Shown here in pieces: positions 7,043-16,410 of a stretch of 23,160 nucleotides of DNA. How positions within the stretch are numbered: the stretch's first letter is position 1; every line of letters starts with the position of its first letter. Below the pieces are notes generated by a model, which did no database searches, had not been told where the DNA came from, and saw only the letters and a list, made by a program, of their open reading frames with translations. Both the position numbers and the translations under genes were made by a program. The DNA is from an uncultured Lachnospiraceae bacterium (GTDB lineage: Bacteria; Bacillota_A; Clostridia; Lachnospirales; Lachnospiraceae), in contig CAMKAA010000002.1 in the NCBI GenBank assembly GCA_946410365.1, forward strand, positions 1 to 23,160. The letters are read 5' to 3'.

Positions 7043-8068
7043 TCACCCCTCTTCGGTCGGAACGATCTCCACCGTTACCTTTACAGTGTCCAGTTCTCCT
7101 TCAGCCAGCTGCACTCCATCAGGGAGGTAGTTAGCAATAATGAAGGTCTTTGTCATGCTCCTGGTTCTGCCGCCGACATTGAGCTCCGCGGACGGGATAC
7201 TGATCTCCGTCAGATTCTCAAGCGCGGCTCTTCTGCCCGCCACTGTGACCCTTCCGGGTTCCACAGTTGTCTCCCCTGTGAGCCGGTAGCCTTCGACAGG
7301 CGTTCCGGAGATCGCTATTTTGATGGGGATCTCCTTCTGGGCCAGGACCTCCACGTTCACCATGACCTTGTCAATGTTCAGCGTGAGGTTCTTATCGATA
7401 TCGATATCCACCCCGTCCTCGTCATAGAGGTGGATCTCCGCATTCGTACTGATGGAATTCTCCACGCCCGAGACATCCACAGTGACGCCGGCGCTCTTTA
7501 CTCTCCCGACCTCAGAGGCCGGGCCCTTCACACGCACCTGGTTCTGTTCCATCGTGATATTGCCGATCTGGTAGCCATCCGCCACGTTTCCGGTGACTGA
7601 CGCTTCGATCGTAAAGCTCGCCTGCTCCTCATCCTCTATACTCAGGAGCACGCTCCTGGAGGATCCGACGATACTCGTAATGCTGTCACTGTACTTGTTG
7701 GTAGTCAGGACGATCGGAACAGTATTGTCCGCAGTTATATCCTCCACATCCGCCGTGGCGACTATGTTCTCGGATCCCAGCGAATCGACGACCGATCTGG
7801 GTGCGGTCACAGTTACGACCGGGATCGTGTCACTGTCATTGAGAACGATGCAGACTTTCCCGTCCTGGGTCACCGCATCTGTGTGAAGAAGCTTGACAGG
7901 AACATTGTTCACGGTCAGGACCGTCTCCGGATCCTGGTAATTGGTCACGAAAAACCACAGGCATGTCGCAAAAACGAGGGATATGAATTTGAGTCCCCAG
8001 TTATGGAAGATTCTCAGGATCTGCATCTTTATTCTTTTCTTTTCCCTTTCGAGAGAGAAGTCTTGCAT
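7043..8068 (-). CDS. cdaR: CdaR (YbbR), membrane-anchored regulator of diadenylate cyclase
   Basis: A 341-aa protein with a cytoplasmic N-terminus, one membrane anchor at about residues 27-43 and an extracytoplasmic region of successive beta-rich YbbR domains. Examples are DPETVLTVNNVPVKLL, IEASVTGNVADGYQIGN, and the PIKIAISGTPVEGYRLTG-type segments near the C-terminus. In Bacillus and Listeria, CdaR binds CdaA and tunes c-di-AMP synthesis. The ATG at 8068 has a perfect AGGAGG 6 nt upstream and is preferred over an ATG at 8026 that lacks one. The frame overlaps the end of cdaA by 68 bp, which suggests translational coupling. Confidence 0.93.
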   Translation of the reverse strand: MQDFSLEREKKRIKMQILRIFHNWGLKFISLVFATCLWFFVTNYQDPETVLTVNNVPVKLLHTDAVTQDGKVCIVLNDSDTIPVVTVTAPRSVVDSLGSENIVATADVEDITADNTVPIVLTTNKYSDSITSIVGSSRSVLLSIEDEEQASFTIEASVTGNVADGYQIGNITMEQNQVRVKGPASEVGRVKSAGVTVDVSGVENSISTNAEIHLYDEDGVDIDIDKNLTLNIDKVMVNVEVLAQKEIPIKIAISGTPVEGYRLTGETTVEPGRVTVAGRRAALENLTEISIPSAELNVGGRTRSMTKTFIIANYLPDGVQLAEGELDTVKVTVEIVPTEEG

Positions 8069-8897
8069 ATCTGGCCTCCTGGACCTCCTTGTTCTGCAGT
8101 GTCACCAGTCTTTCTCTGAGCATTTCCTCAGTGACGCTTCGTGTAAGCGCCCCGCGGTACGCCAGAGAGATCTCGCCGGTCTCCTCCGATACGATGATCG
8201 TGAGGGAATCCGTCACCTCGGATATACCTACGCCTGCTCTGTGTCTTGTTCCCAGGTTCTTATCCATGCGGTTCTCGGAAAGAGGCAGGTAGCAGGTCGC
8301 CGCGATGACTCTGTTCTTGCGGATGATCACCGCTCCGTCGTGAAGCGGCGTATTCTTTTCAAAAATATTGATGAGCAGCTGGCTTGTTACCAGCGCGTCC
8401 ATGTCAATTCCCGTGCGGGCGTATTCCTGAAGCGGAGTTGTCTGTTCAATGACGATCAGCGCGCCGGTGTTAACCTTTGACATCTGAAGAGAGGCTCTGA
8501 CGATCTCATTGATCGTCTTGTCGGAAAATCTCCCCTCCGGCGTCCTGGTATAGTCCACATTAAATAAAGAACTGAGGAAATTGGTCTGCCCCAGTTCTTC
8601 CATAGCACTGCGCAGCTCCGGCTGTAATAGGATCACGACGGCTGTTACGGCCAGTCCCGTGACATGCTGCACGATCCACAGGATCGTGCTCATGTTGAAT
8701 ACCGCCGCGATCGCCACAAAAGCGCCTATGACAAGCAGTCCCTTCAGAAGGGACCACGCGCGGGTATTCTTGATCCACAGCAGAATATGATAGATCAGAA
8801 AAGCGAGAATCAGTATCTCGACAATATCTGTCCAGCGCAAGTTCGGCATATGAATTTGATTCAGATAATTTTGAAGTATCGTCCAAAAACGCTGCAT
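8001..8897 (-). CDS. cdaA: Diadenylate cyclase CdaA (c-di-AMP synthase)
   Basis: A 298-aa membrane enzyme that makes cyclic di-AMP from two ATP. Three hydrophobic segments at about residues 25-42, 50-67 and 72-91 precede the DisA_N catalytic domain. DGA (187-189) and RHR (218-220, in GTRHRAGVG), the catalytic and ATP-binding signatures, are intact. c-di-AMP in Firmicutes controls potassium and osmolyte uptake and cell-wall balance. The ATG at 8897 has GGAAG 9 nt upstream. It starts 58 bp after an unknown membrane protein gene and overlaps cdaR by 68 bp. Its charged Lys/Arg/Glu-rich C-terminal tail is encoded in the overlap. Confidence 0.96.
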   Translation of the reverse strand: MQRFWTILQNYLNQIHMPNLRWTDIVEILILAFLIYHILLWIKNTRAWSLLKGLLVIGAFVAIAAVFNMSTILWIVQHVTGLAVTAVVILLQPELRSAMEELGQTNFLSSLFNVDYTRTPEGRFSDKTINEIVRASLQMSKVNTGALIVIEQTTPLQEYARTGIDMDALVTSQLLINIFEKNTPLHDGAVIIRKNRVIAATCYLPLSENRMDKNLGTRHRAGVGISEVTDSLTIIVSEETGEISLAYRGALTRSVTEEMLRERLVTLQNKEVQEARYARLLSRKGKEKNKDADPENLP

Positions 8898-8955
8898 CTT
8901 CTACTTCTTCCGTCCTGTATGTATATCCCTTCCGTCTTCGGCGGGTCTCCTGCCG

Positions 8956-9960
8956 TTATTCCTCAGATTCCGCGCTCTTTCCGCCAAGCCGCTTGGCAAC
9001 CTGATCGCGGAAGCTTACACCGCCGGTCTCGGATGTGCTGAAGGTCTTGACTGTGCGAACGGAATCCGAAACCGTCACTTTCGGGACCGCCTTGACATAG
9101 TAGTAATAATCGTCGTCCTCAAACTGTACACTCTCGATCCTCGTGTAATCCACCATGAAGCAGAAGAACTCCACAAGCAGTTCCACTAAAATAGAGAGAA
9201 ATACTCCCATAAAGACCTTGGTCAGATCGATATTGGTGTCGTACTGCATGTCGCCGAACAGAAGTACAAAGAGTTCGATCACAGTACCGGCAATGATAGC
9301 GATCGTCCATGAATGAGCTGTCTCCAGGCGTCTGATAAAATACACCACGATCGCAGCCGCGGCAAAGGCCGCTGCCATGATCCACATAGCCCTGTTCTGG
9401 AGAAGCGCGTCGATAATATTCCTGAAATTGTCCACTGTCGCAGGGCCGATCTCACTGTTGCCGAGAACCGCCTTGTTCTGCTCCACATAGGTCAGGTACT
9501 TGGTGATGATCACGCCGAAAGCGACACCTACAGCGCTGCCGGGCGTAAAGAGCAGACCTGCCACGATCGGGACTGCGTACTCAATGCGGCATGTAAATGC
9601 CAGCGGCAGAAGGAGGATAATGCCTGTATCCTTGGGTGAAAACCGGAAATACAGCAGGAACATCAGAAGGAAGATCACTGCTGCCACGATCATCGTCTCC
9701 AGCGACAGCGTATACAGGTGCGCCAGGACCAGTACCATCAGGATGCCGGCGATGAAGTTGACCGGTACCAGAGAGCAGATCAGGGCAATGATGACGCCGA
9801 GGAGCTTGTTGGTCAGTCCGGCATTGAAGCCGATGTGGTTGTCGATCTCAAGGATCAGCAGGAAGGCCAGGCAGAACTTCAGGGCCGGTATGATGATGTA
9901 CTCATACTGCCCATAGGCCTCAATTATCTTCTTTCTTATCTCAAATACGGTTGTCAGCAT
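8956..9960 (-). CDS. Polytopic membrane protein of unknown function upstream of cdaA
   Basis: I do not recognise this 334-aa protein by family. It has about eight or nine hydrophobic segments, at roughly residues 22-38, 53-80, 87-105, 112-126, 130-152, 191-209, 218-236 and 249-271. A soluble C-terminal tail of about 60 residues follows, starting with an acidic-then-aromatic patch, EDDDYYYYVKAVPK, and rich in Ser/Thr/Val. The gap at 155-190 is hydrophilic. The ATG at 9960 has AAGGAAGA 5 nt upstream. It overlaps the upstream 137-aa membrane gene by 20 bp and lies 58 bp before cdaA, so the two unknown genes are probably translated together and co-expressed with cdaA. A transporter or a membrane partner of CdaA are both possible; nothing in the sequence decides. 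Confidence 0.85.
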   Translation of the reverse strand: MLTTVFEIRKKIIEAYGQYEYIIIPALKFCLAFLLILEIDNHIGFNAGLTNKLLGVIIALICSLVPVNFIAGILMVLVLAHLYTLSLETMIVAAVIFLLMFLLYFRFSPKDTGIILLLPLAFTCRIEYAVPIVAGLLFTPGSAVGVAFGVIITKYLTYVEQNKAVLGNSEIGPATVDNFRNIIDALLQNRAMWIMAAAFAAAAIVVYFIRRLETAHSWTIAIIAGTVIELFVLLFGDMQYDTNIDLTKVFMGVFLSILVELLVEFFCFMVDYTRIESVQFEDDDYYYYVKAVPKVTVSDSVRTVKTFSTSETGGVSFRDQVAKRLGGKSAESEE

Positions 9961-10354
9961 GTCTATCTTCCTTTTCGTAGCTTTCCTTCAGGTGGTTCAG
10001 TCTTCTGTTATATCTCTCGATCCTTCCGCGCGTAGCATTGTATCTCCAGAAATAAACAAAAAATGAAACAGCGAGGAAAAAGATCATAAAGGCGGCATAA
10101 AGCGTCAGGAACGTCCTGACCAGCCCTCCGAGGTCATTCTCAAAGAGCCGGAGCATCAGTGTGTCGTAGTAATAACAGCAGTATACGAACACAATCAAAA
10201 GGCAGGCAATCGTACCGCTTACGAAAGAACCTACCATATGGCCGACAATATAATCATTCTTAAAGTAACCATTCATCTTGTCATCCGCAACTCCCTGCCC
10301 TTCCTCGTAAATGGCAAGTCTGGTCATCGTGCGGACCCTGTCTTTATTGATCAT
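9941..10354 (-). CDS. Small two-helix membrane protein of unknown function
   Basis: A 137-aa protein with a basic/hydrophilic N-terminus of about 38 residues. Two hydrophobic segments follow (about residues 41-64, with the aromatic run YCCYYYD, and about 80-107). A strongly basic tail, RYNATRGRIERYNRRLNHLK, is probably cytoplasmic and may be helical. I recognise no catalytic motif. The ATG at 10354 has GGAG 9 nt upstream and overlaps the comF stop as ATGA. Its 3' end overlaps the next membrane gene by 20 bp. This tight coupling suggests that the two membrane proteins work together, but the function is unknown. Confidence 0.82.
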   Translation of the reverse strand: MINKDRVRTMTRLAIYEEGQGVADDKMNGYFKNDYIVGHMVGSFVSGTIACLLIVFVYCCYYYDTLMLRLFENDLGGLVRTFLTLYAAFMIFFLAVSFFVYFWRYNATRGRIERYNRRLNHLKESYEKEDRHADNRI

Positions 10355-11082
10355 AAACTGTTCTCTCCGATCGCGAGCGTCAGAAAACTGACTTCCCTCG
10401 CACCCGCTTCCAGCAGGGCGCCGGCACAGGCATCGATCGTTGCGCCGGTGGTGTAGATATCATCAATGAGCATAATCGACTTTAATCTTACACTATTTCC
10501 ATATGCATGGAAAGCCTTTTTCAAATTTTTCTGCCGCTCCGAAGAGCTCATATTGCGCATCGCCTGCGTGTCTTTCTCCCTCAAAAGGACGTCTTCCGCG
10601 ACCGGGATCCGCGATCTTTGAGCCAGTTTCTGTGCCAGGATGGCCGCCTGGTTATACCCTCTCTTTCTCATTCTCTGCGCCGAACAGGGGACCGGCACCA
10701 GCAGCTGCGGAGTGTGTCCTGCTCCCAGCTGCTCCAGAAAAGTACCCAGCGTGCGCGCCATCTCCCGCCCGTAGTAGTCGGCATATTCCCTGCGCCCCTC
10801 GTATTTGAACCGGTACAGTGAGCCCGAAATGGTCCTGTAGCGGAAGGACGCCGCCCCTCTGTAATACATGTGTCTGTTCCGTCTGCAGTCAGTGCAGTAC
10901 TCCTCCTCAGGCTCGACGGGCTTGCCGCACTTGCAGCAGGCGCTCGGACCCACTGCCCGGGGAACTTCCGCGCATTCCCTGCAGATCAGAGCCCCGTATG
11001 GCTTCACGGGTCTGTCACAGACCGGGCATCTCCTGGGAAACCAGAGATCCATCACCGGTGTCGGTGATTCCAAATATCTCAT
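10351..11082 (-). CDS. comF: ComF family phosphoribosyltransferase-like protein
   Basis: A 243-aa ComF-type protein, a family linked to DNA uptake and recombination in Firmicutes. The N-terminus has paired zinc-type cysteines (C19/C22 with C34/C37, and C49-C52 with C63/C66). The C-terminal half is a PRTase fold with RKRGYNQAA, LLREKDTQAMRNMSSSER, and the PRPP-loop motif MLIDDIYTTGATI at about 204-216. The ATG at 11082 has AAGGAG 7 nt upstream, so the 68-bp overlap with recD2 is probably real rather than a start error. Its place after recD2 suggests a DNA-processing context. Whether this organism is competent cannot be judged here. Confidence 0.92.
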   Translation of the reverse strand: MRYLESPTPVMDLWFPRRCPVCDRPVKPYGALICRECAEVPRAVGPSACCKCGKPVEPEEEYCTDCRRNRHMYYRGAASFRYRTISGSLYRFKYEGRREYADYYGREMARTLGTFLEQLGAGHTPQLLVPVPCSAQRMRKRGYNQAAILAQKLAQRSRIPVAEDVLLREKDTQAMRNMSSSERQKNLKKAFHAYGNSVRLKSIMLIDDIYTTGATIDACAGALLEAGAREVSFLTLAIGENSL

Positions 11083-13333
11083 GTATCCTCTCCTTTAGTC
11101 CCGTATATCGTCTGTTCTCCCTGACATTGGCCGTCATCGACGCCACCGTCTGCCTGCTCCCCAGGATCATGACGCAGTCCCGGGCTCTTGTCACCGCCGT
11201 ATACAGAAGATTTCTGCTGAACAGTCCCGAAGGGCCGCTCAGGAGCGGCAGGATCACCGCCGGATACTCCGATCCCTGGGATTTGTGCACAGTGACCGCA
11301 TAGGCCGGCTCGAGGTCATCGAGCTCGGAGAACGGATACTCCACCAGTTTCTCCTCGTCAAAACATACCGTCACGATCTCCGCGTCGTTATCTATACTTT
11401 GAATAATGCCCGCGTCTCCGTTGAAGACGCCGGTCCCGCTGTCGATCTTAAGGCCGTAATTGCCCCTGATCTCCCACTCGATCTGGTAGTTGTTGCGGGT
11501 CTGCATGACCTTGTCCCCCTCCCGGAAGATCACGTCCTGCCTCTGCACCTCTCTCTTGTTCTTCGCCGGCGGATTGAGGACGCTCTGCAGCACCTCGTTG
11601 AGCCGGATGACTCCCAGGGGGCCCTTCCGCATGGGCGTCAGCACCTGGATCTCGCCCATATCGCAGTGGAGATACCCCGGCAGTTTGTCCCTCATAAGCT
11701 CCACCGTGTGCTTGTAGATGACCGGCGCGCTGTCCCTCTCCAGAAAGAAGAAATCGCGGCTCTTGTTGCTCATCTGAGGCATCTCGCCGTTGAGGATCCG
11801 GTGAGCGTTGGTGACGATGTCGCTCTCCATAGCCTGCCGGAAGATCTTGCGCAGCATGACCGTCCGGAATGCGCCGGAGGAGATCAGATCCTGCAGCACT
11901 TTGCCCGGGCCGACGCTGGGCAGCTGGTTCACATCTCCCACCAGGATCAGCCTCGTTCCCGGCATGACAGCTTTGAGGAGTGAGCAGAACAGGTGCATAT
12001 CCACCATCGACATCTCGTCGATAATGATGGCATCCGCTTCGAGCGGGTTGTCGATCCCTTTTTCAAAATAGGAATAGCTCCCGCCTGACCCCCGTCCCGC
12101 GAAGCCGGGATCCGGCGCGAAGGCGTCATCCCCTTCTTCCCGGACTGCCCGAACTCCCAGAAGGCGGTGGATCGTCATCGCTTCACTTCCCGTGGCCTCC
12201 GTCATTCTCTTCGCCGCGCGTCCGGTGGGCGCTGCCAGCAGGACTTCCAGGTTCTCCTTCCTGAAATAGCGGATGATCGTGTTGATGGTAGTGGTCTTCC
12301 CGGTTCCCGGTCCGCCCGAGATGATGAGTATGGCGTGTTCCGCCGCCATGAGAACAGCCTCGCGCTGCAGCTGGTCCAGCTCCAGATTCTCTTCTTTTTC
12401 CAGTTCTGCCAGGACTTTCTCCGGATCCCTCGCCCCATGACGGACGGGTTCCGATTCCAGATCCGCGAGCATCCTTGCGATCTGCTGTTCCTCCCTCCAG
12501 GCAGCATTGGAATAGACCTGGACAACACCGTCCCTCCTGCATATCCTGACCTGGCGCTCCACGACCAGATTGTCCAGCTGCAGGCCGATCAGCTCATCCG
12601 GCACCTTGAGTAGTTCCGCGGCTCTGCTCAGGAGTATCTCCCTTGGCAGGTAGCTGCTTCCCTCGGCCAGTGTCATGGACAGCGTATAAAGGATCCCGCT
12701 CCGGATCCGGAATTCGGACTGCGTGCTGATCCCTACTCTGGCTGCGATCTCGTCTGCTGTGGCGAAACCGATGCCGTAGATATCCTCCGCCAGCTGGTAA
12801 GGATTCTGCCTGAGCACCTCGTACATCCTCGCGCCGTAGGTCTTCCAGATCTTGAGGGCCACCCGGTTGGTCACGCCGTATTGCTGCAGGAACAGCATCG
12901 CGTCCCTGAGCTCTCTCTTCTCCGCCATAAAAGCGGCTATTTCCCTGGCCTTGCGCTCGCTGATCCCCTTGATCTCCGCAAGCCGCTCCGGCTCCTCGTC
13001 CATGACGCGCAAGGTGTCATCGCCGAATTTCTTCACGATCCTTGCCGCGAGCGCCTGGCCGATCCCCTTTACAGCCCCCGACGCGAGATACCGCAGCATC
13101 GCCTGGGAATTCTCCGGAGGGATCACGCGGTAGGTGTCCACCTTGAACTGTTCTCCGTACACCGCGTGCTGTACCTTCTCGCCCGACACGATGCAGCTCT
13201 CGCCCTCGCTGATGGCAGGCGGAAAGCCGGTGCATGTCACGAGTCCGTCCTCGCCCTGCACCTCGAACACGGTATATGTATTCTCTTCATTTCTGTAGAT
13301 GATGTGCTCTACATATCCCTTGAATTCTTCCAT
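11015..13333 (-). CDS. recD2: RecD2 family 5'-3' DNA helicase (RecBC-independent)
   Basis: A 772-aa superfamily 1B helicase of the RecD2/YrrC type, acting in DNA repair and replication-fork handling. The N-terminal domain starts MEEFKGYVEHIIYRNEENTY. Helix-hairpin-helix-like segments lie at about residues 85-130 (GIGQALAARI, IKGISERKAREI) and near GIGFATADEIA. The helicase core has Walker A GGPGTGKTT at 340-348, then IIDEMSMVD, LVGDVNQLPSVGPG and the C-terminal VTVHKSQGSE and YTAVTRAR. The ATG at 13333 is chosen because family similarity begins there. A GTG at 13378 with AAGG nearby would add 15 residues. It follows uvrA closely (64 bp) and overlaps comF by 68 bp. Confidence 0.95.
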   Translation of the reverse strand: MEEFKGYVEHIIYRNEENTYTVFEVQGEDGLVTCTGFPPAISEGESCIVSGEKVQHAVYGEQFKVDTYRVIPPENSQAMLRYLASGAVKGIGQALAARIVKKFGDDTLRVMDEEPERLAEIKGISERKAREIAAFMAEKRELRDAMLFLQQYGVTNRVALKIWKTYGARMYEVLRQNPYQLAEDIYGIGFATADEIAARVGISTQSEFRIRSGILYTLSMTLAEGSSYLPREILLSRAAELLKVPDELIGLQLDNLVVERQVRICRRDGVVQVYSNAAWREEQQIARMLADLESEPVRHGARDPEKVLAELEKEENLELDQLQREAVLMAAEHAILIISGGPGTGKTTTINTIIRYFRKENLEVLLAAPTGRAAKRMTEATGSEAMTIHRLLGVRAVREEGDDAFAPDPGFAGRGSGGSYSYFEKGIDNPLEADAIIIDEMSMVDMHLFCSLLKAVMPGTRLILVGDVNQLPSVGPGKVLQDLISSGAFRTVMLRKIFRQAMESDIVTNAHRILNGEMPQMSNKSRDFFFLERDSAPVIYKHTVELMRDKLPGYLHCDMGEIQVLTPMRKGPLGVIRLNEVLQSVLNPPAKNKREVQRQDVIFREGDKVMQTRNNYQIEWEIRGNYGLKIDSGTGVFNGDAGIIQSIDNDAEIVTVCFDEEKLVEYPFSELDDLEPAYAVTVHKSQGSEYPAVILPLLSGPSGLFSRNLLYTAVTRARDCVMILGSRQTVASMTANVRENRRYTGLKERIHEIFGITDTGDGSLVSQEMPGL

Positions 13334-13397
13334 TCCGCCTTTTGTTTCCTCATACGGTCTTGCTGCGGCAGGTCTCACAGACGCCTTGATCAGGTTC

Positions 13398-16349
13398 TCA
13401 ACGGTCTCTGCGCGCCCTGTCTCTCTCCAGCATCTTGTTCACATAGTAACCGGTATAGGAAGAGTGCACCTTGGCAACTTCCTCCGGTGTTCCCGTGGCG
13501 ACAACAGTGCCGCCTCCGTCTCCTCCCTCGGGTCCCATGTCGATTATGTAGTCCGCCGTCTTGATCACATCCAGGTTGTGCTCGATGACGACCACCGTGT
13601 TGCCGCCCTCCACCAGCTGGTGAAGGATCACATTGAGCTTGGCGACGTCCTCGAAATGAAGTCCCGTCGTCGGCTCGTCCAAAATATAGATCGTCTTTCC
13701 GGTGCTCTTCCTGGACAGTTCCGTCGCGAGCTTGATCCTCTGAGCCTCGCCTCCCGACAGCTCAGTGGAAGGCTGTCCCAGCTTGACATAGCCAAGTCCT
13801 ACATCGTAGAGTGTCTGGATCTTGCGCCTTATAGAGGGCACATTCTCGAAGAAAGTGACGGCCTCCTCTACAGTCATATCCAACACGTCGTAAATATTCT
13901 TGCCCTTGTAGCGAACTTCCAGCGTCTCGCGGTTGTAGCGCTTGCCGTGGCAGACCTCGCAGGGCACGTAGACATCCGGCAGGAAGTGCATCTCGATCTT
14001 GATAATGCCGTCTCCTCCGCAGGCCTCGCATCTGCCTCCCTTGACGTTGAAGGAAAATCTTCCCTTGCTGTAGCCCTTCGCCTTGGCGTCAGGCGTTCCC
14101 GCGAACAGAGCGCGAATCATATCAAAGACGCCCGTATAAGTCGCCGGGTTGGACCTGGGGGTCCTTCCGATCGGCGACTGGTCGATGGCGATGACCTTAT
14201 CCAGGTTCTCGAGCCCGTCGATCCCGTCGTGGTCTCCCGCGATAGTCCTGGCGCGATTGAGAGATTTGGCCAGATGCTTGTAAAGGATCTCGTTGACCAG
14301 CGAGCTCTTGCCTGAGCCCGAAACGCCGGTGACAACCGTCATGATCCCCAGCGGGATCTCCACGTCGATATCCTTGAGGTTGTTGACGCGCGCGCCGCGC
14401 ACCTTGATCCAGCCCGTGGGCTCTCTGCGGTCTTCAGGTACCGGAATAGCCTTCCTGCCGCTCAGGTACTGTCCCGTGATGGACTCAGGAACCGCCATGA
14501 TCTCCTCCGCGGTGCCCTGCGCCACTACTTTGCCTCCGTGGGAGCCCGCGCCCGGGCCGATATCCACGATGTAGTCCGCCGCCAGCATGGTGTCCTCGTC
14601 GTGTTCCACCACGATGACCGTATTCCACAGATCCCTCAGGTTCTTGAGGGTCCGCAGGAGCTTGTCGTTGTCTCTCTGGTGCAGGCCGATACTCGGCTCG
14701 TCCAAAATATAGCACACGCCGACCAGTCCCGATCCGATCTGCGTCGCCAGCCTGATTCTCTGGGCCTCACCGCCGGACAGCGTCGCTGTTGCCCTGGCCA
14801 GTGTCAGATAATCCAGTCCGACATCGATCAGGAAGCCCACTCTGGCCTTGATCTCCTTGAGAACCTGGTGGCCGATCTTCTGCTGGGTGGACGTAAGTTC
14901 CAGATTCTCCAGGAAATCCTGCAGCATCCGGATGGACATACAGGTGAGGTCATAAATATCGATGCCGCCCACTGTGACCGCCAGAGATTCCTTGCGCAGG
15001 CGCTTCCCTCCACATGTCCCGCACGGCGTAATGCGCATGAAGGACTCGTACTCCGCCTTCATCGCGTCGGAAGCCGTCTCGCGGTAGCGCTGCTCAGTGT
15101 TCCTGATCAGTCCGTCGAAAGTAACGGGATACACGCCCTTTCCTCTCTGCCCCTCATAGTAGACGTCTACGCTCTGGTCAGTGCCGTACATCAGCATCTT
15201 CTTCACTTCGGGCTTAAGGTCCTTATACGGTGTATCCAGACTGAAGCCGAATTTCTGCGACAGAGCCACCAGGATCGCGTTGGCAAAACTTCCCTTGTTC
15301 ATGCAGGACTGCCAGCCGAGCACAGCGATCGCGCCCTCATTGATGGACCTCGTCTCATCCGGAATGATCAGCTCGGGGGCAAACTCCATCCGGTAACCGA
15401 GACCCGCGCAGACCGGGCAGGCTCCGAAAGGGTTGTTGAAGGAGAAGCTTCTGGGCTCGATCTCCTGCACGCTGATGCCGCAGTCCGGGCAGGCAAAACT
15501 CTGGGAGAACTGCATCATTTCTCCGTCCACAACATCCACCTGCAGAAGGCCGTCCGCCAGCTGCAGCGCGTTCTCCACGGAATCCGTCAGTCTCCTCTCA
15601 ATGCCTTCCTTGACCACAAGGCGGTCGACGATCACCTCGATATTGTGCTTGATATTCTTCTCCAGCTTGATGTCCTCGGACACGTCATAGAGATTCCCGT
15701 CGATGCGCAGGCGCACATAACCGGCCTTTCTCGCCCGGTCGATGACCTTCTGGTGCTCGCCCTTTCTGCCGCGGACCACCGGCGCGAGGATCTGGATCCT
15801 GGTGCGCTCGGGCAGTTCCATGATGCGGTCCACCATCTGGTCCACTGTCTGCCTTGCGATCTCCCTGCCGCAGTTCGGGCAGTGGGGAATGCCGATCCTG
15901 GCGTACAGCAGGCGGAAATAGTCATAGATCTCCGTCACAGTTCCCACTGTAGACCTGGGGTTTCTGTTAGTCGACTTCTGGTCTATGGAGATTGCAGGGG
16001 ACAGTCCCTCGATCTTCTCCACGTCCGGTTTCTCCATCTGTCCCAGGAACTGCCTCGCATAGGAAGACAGAGACTCCATATATCTTCTCTGCCCCTCGGC
16101 GTAGATCGTGTCAAAAGCCAGCGACGACTTGCCCGATCCCGAAAGTCCTGTCAGTACAACCAGCTCATTGCGGGGGATCTCCAGCGTCAGGTTCTTGAGA
16201 TTGTGCTCGTTAGCGCCCCTGATGCGGATGCAGTCTTCCTTATTAATGATGCTCCTTCTCTTGGCATCGCGCTCTCTCTGGATCCCGGCCAGTCTCTCCC
16301 CCTCTTCGAGGGCGGGCCAGTAATCCGGTTTTTTCATCTTCACAGCCAT
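13398..16349 (-). CDS. uvrA: Excinuclease ABC subunit A
   Basis: A 983-aa damage-recognition ATPase of nucleotide excision repair that loads UvrB onto lesions. It has two ABC modules: Walker A1 GLSGSGKSS from residue 68 and signature [18 protein letters not shown] with [13 protein letters not shown]; then Walker A2 [10 protein letters not shown] and signature [16 protein letters not shown] with [13 protein letters not shown]. Zinc-binding CPNCG and CPDCG-CPVC pairs, and the [17 protein letters not shown] finger of the second module, are intact. The family core [11 protein letters not shown] starts near residue 44, leaving an N-terminal extension of about 37 residues. No in-frame ATG, GTG or TTG lies between the extension and the core, so the extension is probably real. 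The start has only a weak GGATAAG site 8 nt upstream. It follows uvrB by 61 bp. Confidence 0.98.
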   Translation of the reverse strand: MAVKMKKPDYWPALEEGERLAGIQRERDAKRRSIINKEDCIRIRGANEHNLKNLTLEIPRNELVVLTGLSGSGKSSLAFDTIYAEGQRRYMESLSSYARQFLGQMEKPDVEKIEGLSPAISIDQKSTNRNPRSTVGTVTEIYDYFRLLYARIGIPHCPNCGREIARQTVDQMVDRIMELPERTRIQILAPVVRGRKGEHQKVIDRARKAGYVRLRIDGNLYDVSEDIKLEKNIKHNIEVIVDRLVVKEGIERRLTDSVENALQLADGLLQVDVVDGEMMQFSQSFACPDCGISVQEIEPRSFSFNNPFGACPVCAGLGYRMEFAPELIIPDETRSINEGAIAVLGWQSCMNKGSFANAILVALSQKFGFSLDTPYKDLKPEVKKMLMYGTDQSVDVYYEGQRGKGVYPVTFDGLIRNTEQRYRETASDAMKAEYESFMRITPCGTCGGKRLRKESLAVTVGGIDIYDLTCMSIRMLQDFLENLELTSTQQKIGHQVLKEIKARVGFLIDVGLDYLTLARATATLSGGEAQRIRLATQIGSGLVGVCYILDEPSIGLHQRDNDKLLRTLKNLRDLWNTVIVVEHDEDTMLAADYIVDIGPGAGSHGGKVVAQGTAEEIMAVPESITGQYLSGRKAIPVPEDRREPTGWIKVRGARVNNLKDIDVEIPLGIMTVVTGVSGSGKSSLVNEILYKHLAKSLNRARTIAGDHDGIDGLENLDKVIAIDQSPIGRTPRSNPATYTGVFDMIRALFAGTPDAKAKGYSKGRFSFNVKGGRCEACGGDGIIKIEMHFLPDVYVPCEVCHGKRYNRETLEVRYKGKNIYDVLDMTVEEAVTFFENVPSIRRKIQTLYDVGLGYVKLGQPSTELSGGEAQRIKLATELSRKSTGKTIYILDEPTTGLHFEDVAKLNVILHQLVEGGNTVVVIEHNLDVIKTADYIIDMGPEGGDGGGTVVATGTPEEVAKVHSSYTGYYVNKMLERDRARRDR

Positions 16350-16410
16350 TTGCGTTTCTTATCCGTTTCTATGATAAATCACTGTTAATCGATCAATATT
16401 TTGACAATAG

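Noticed and set aside
13334..13378. GTG start giving RecD2 15 extra residues
   Set aside because: Family similarity starts at the ATG at 13333. The GTG has only a weak AAGG site, although it cannot be fully excluded.
14538..16388. 616-codon open frame on the plus strand antisense to uvrA
   Set aside because: It mirrors the codon bias of uvrA, has no recognisable protein motifs and is wholly covered by a certain gene.
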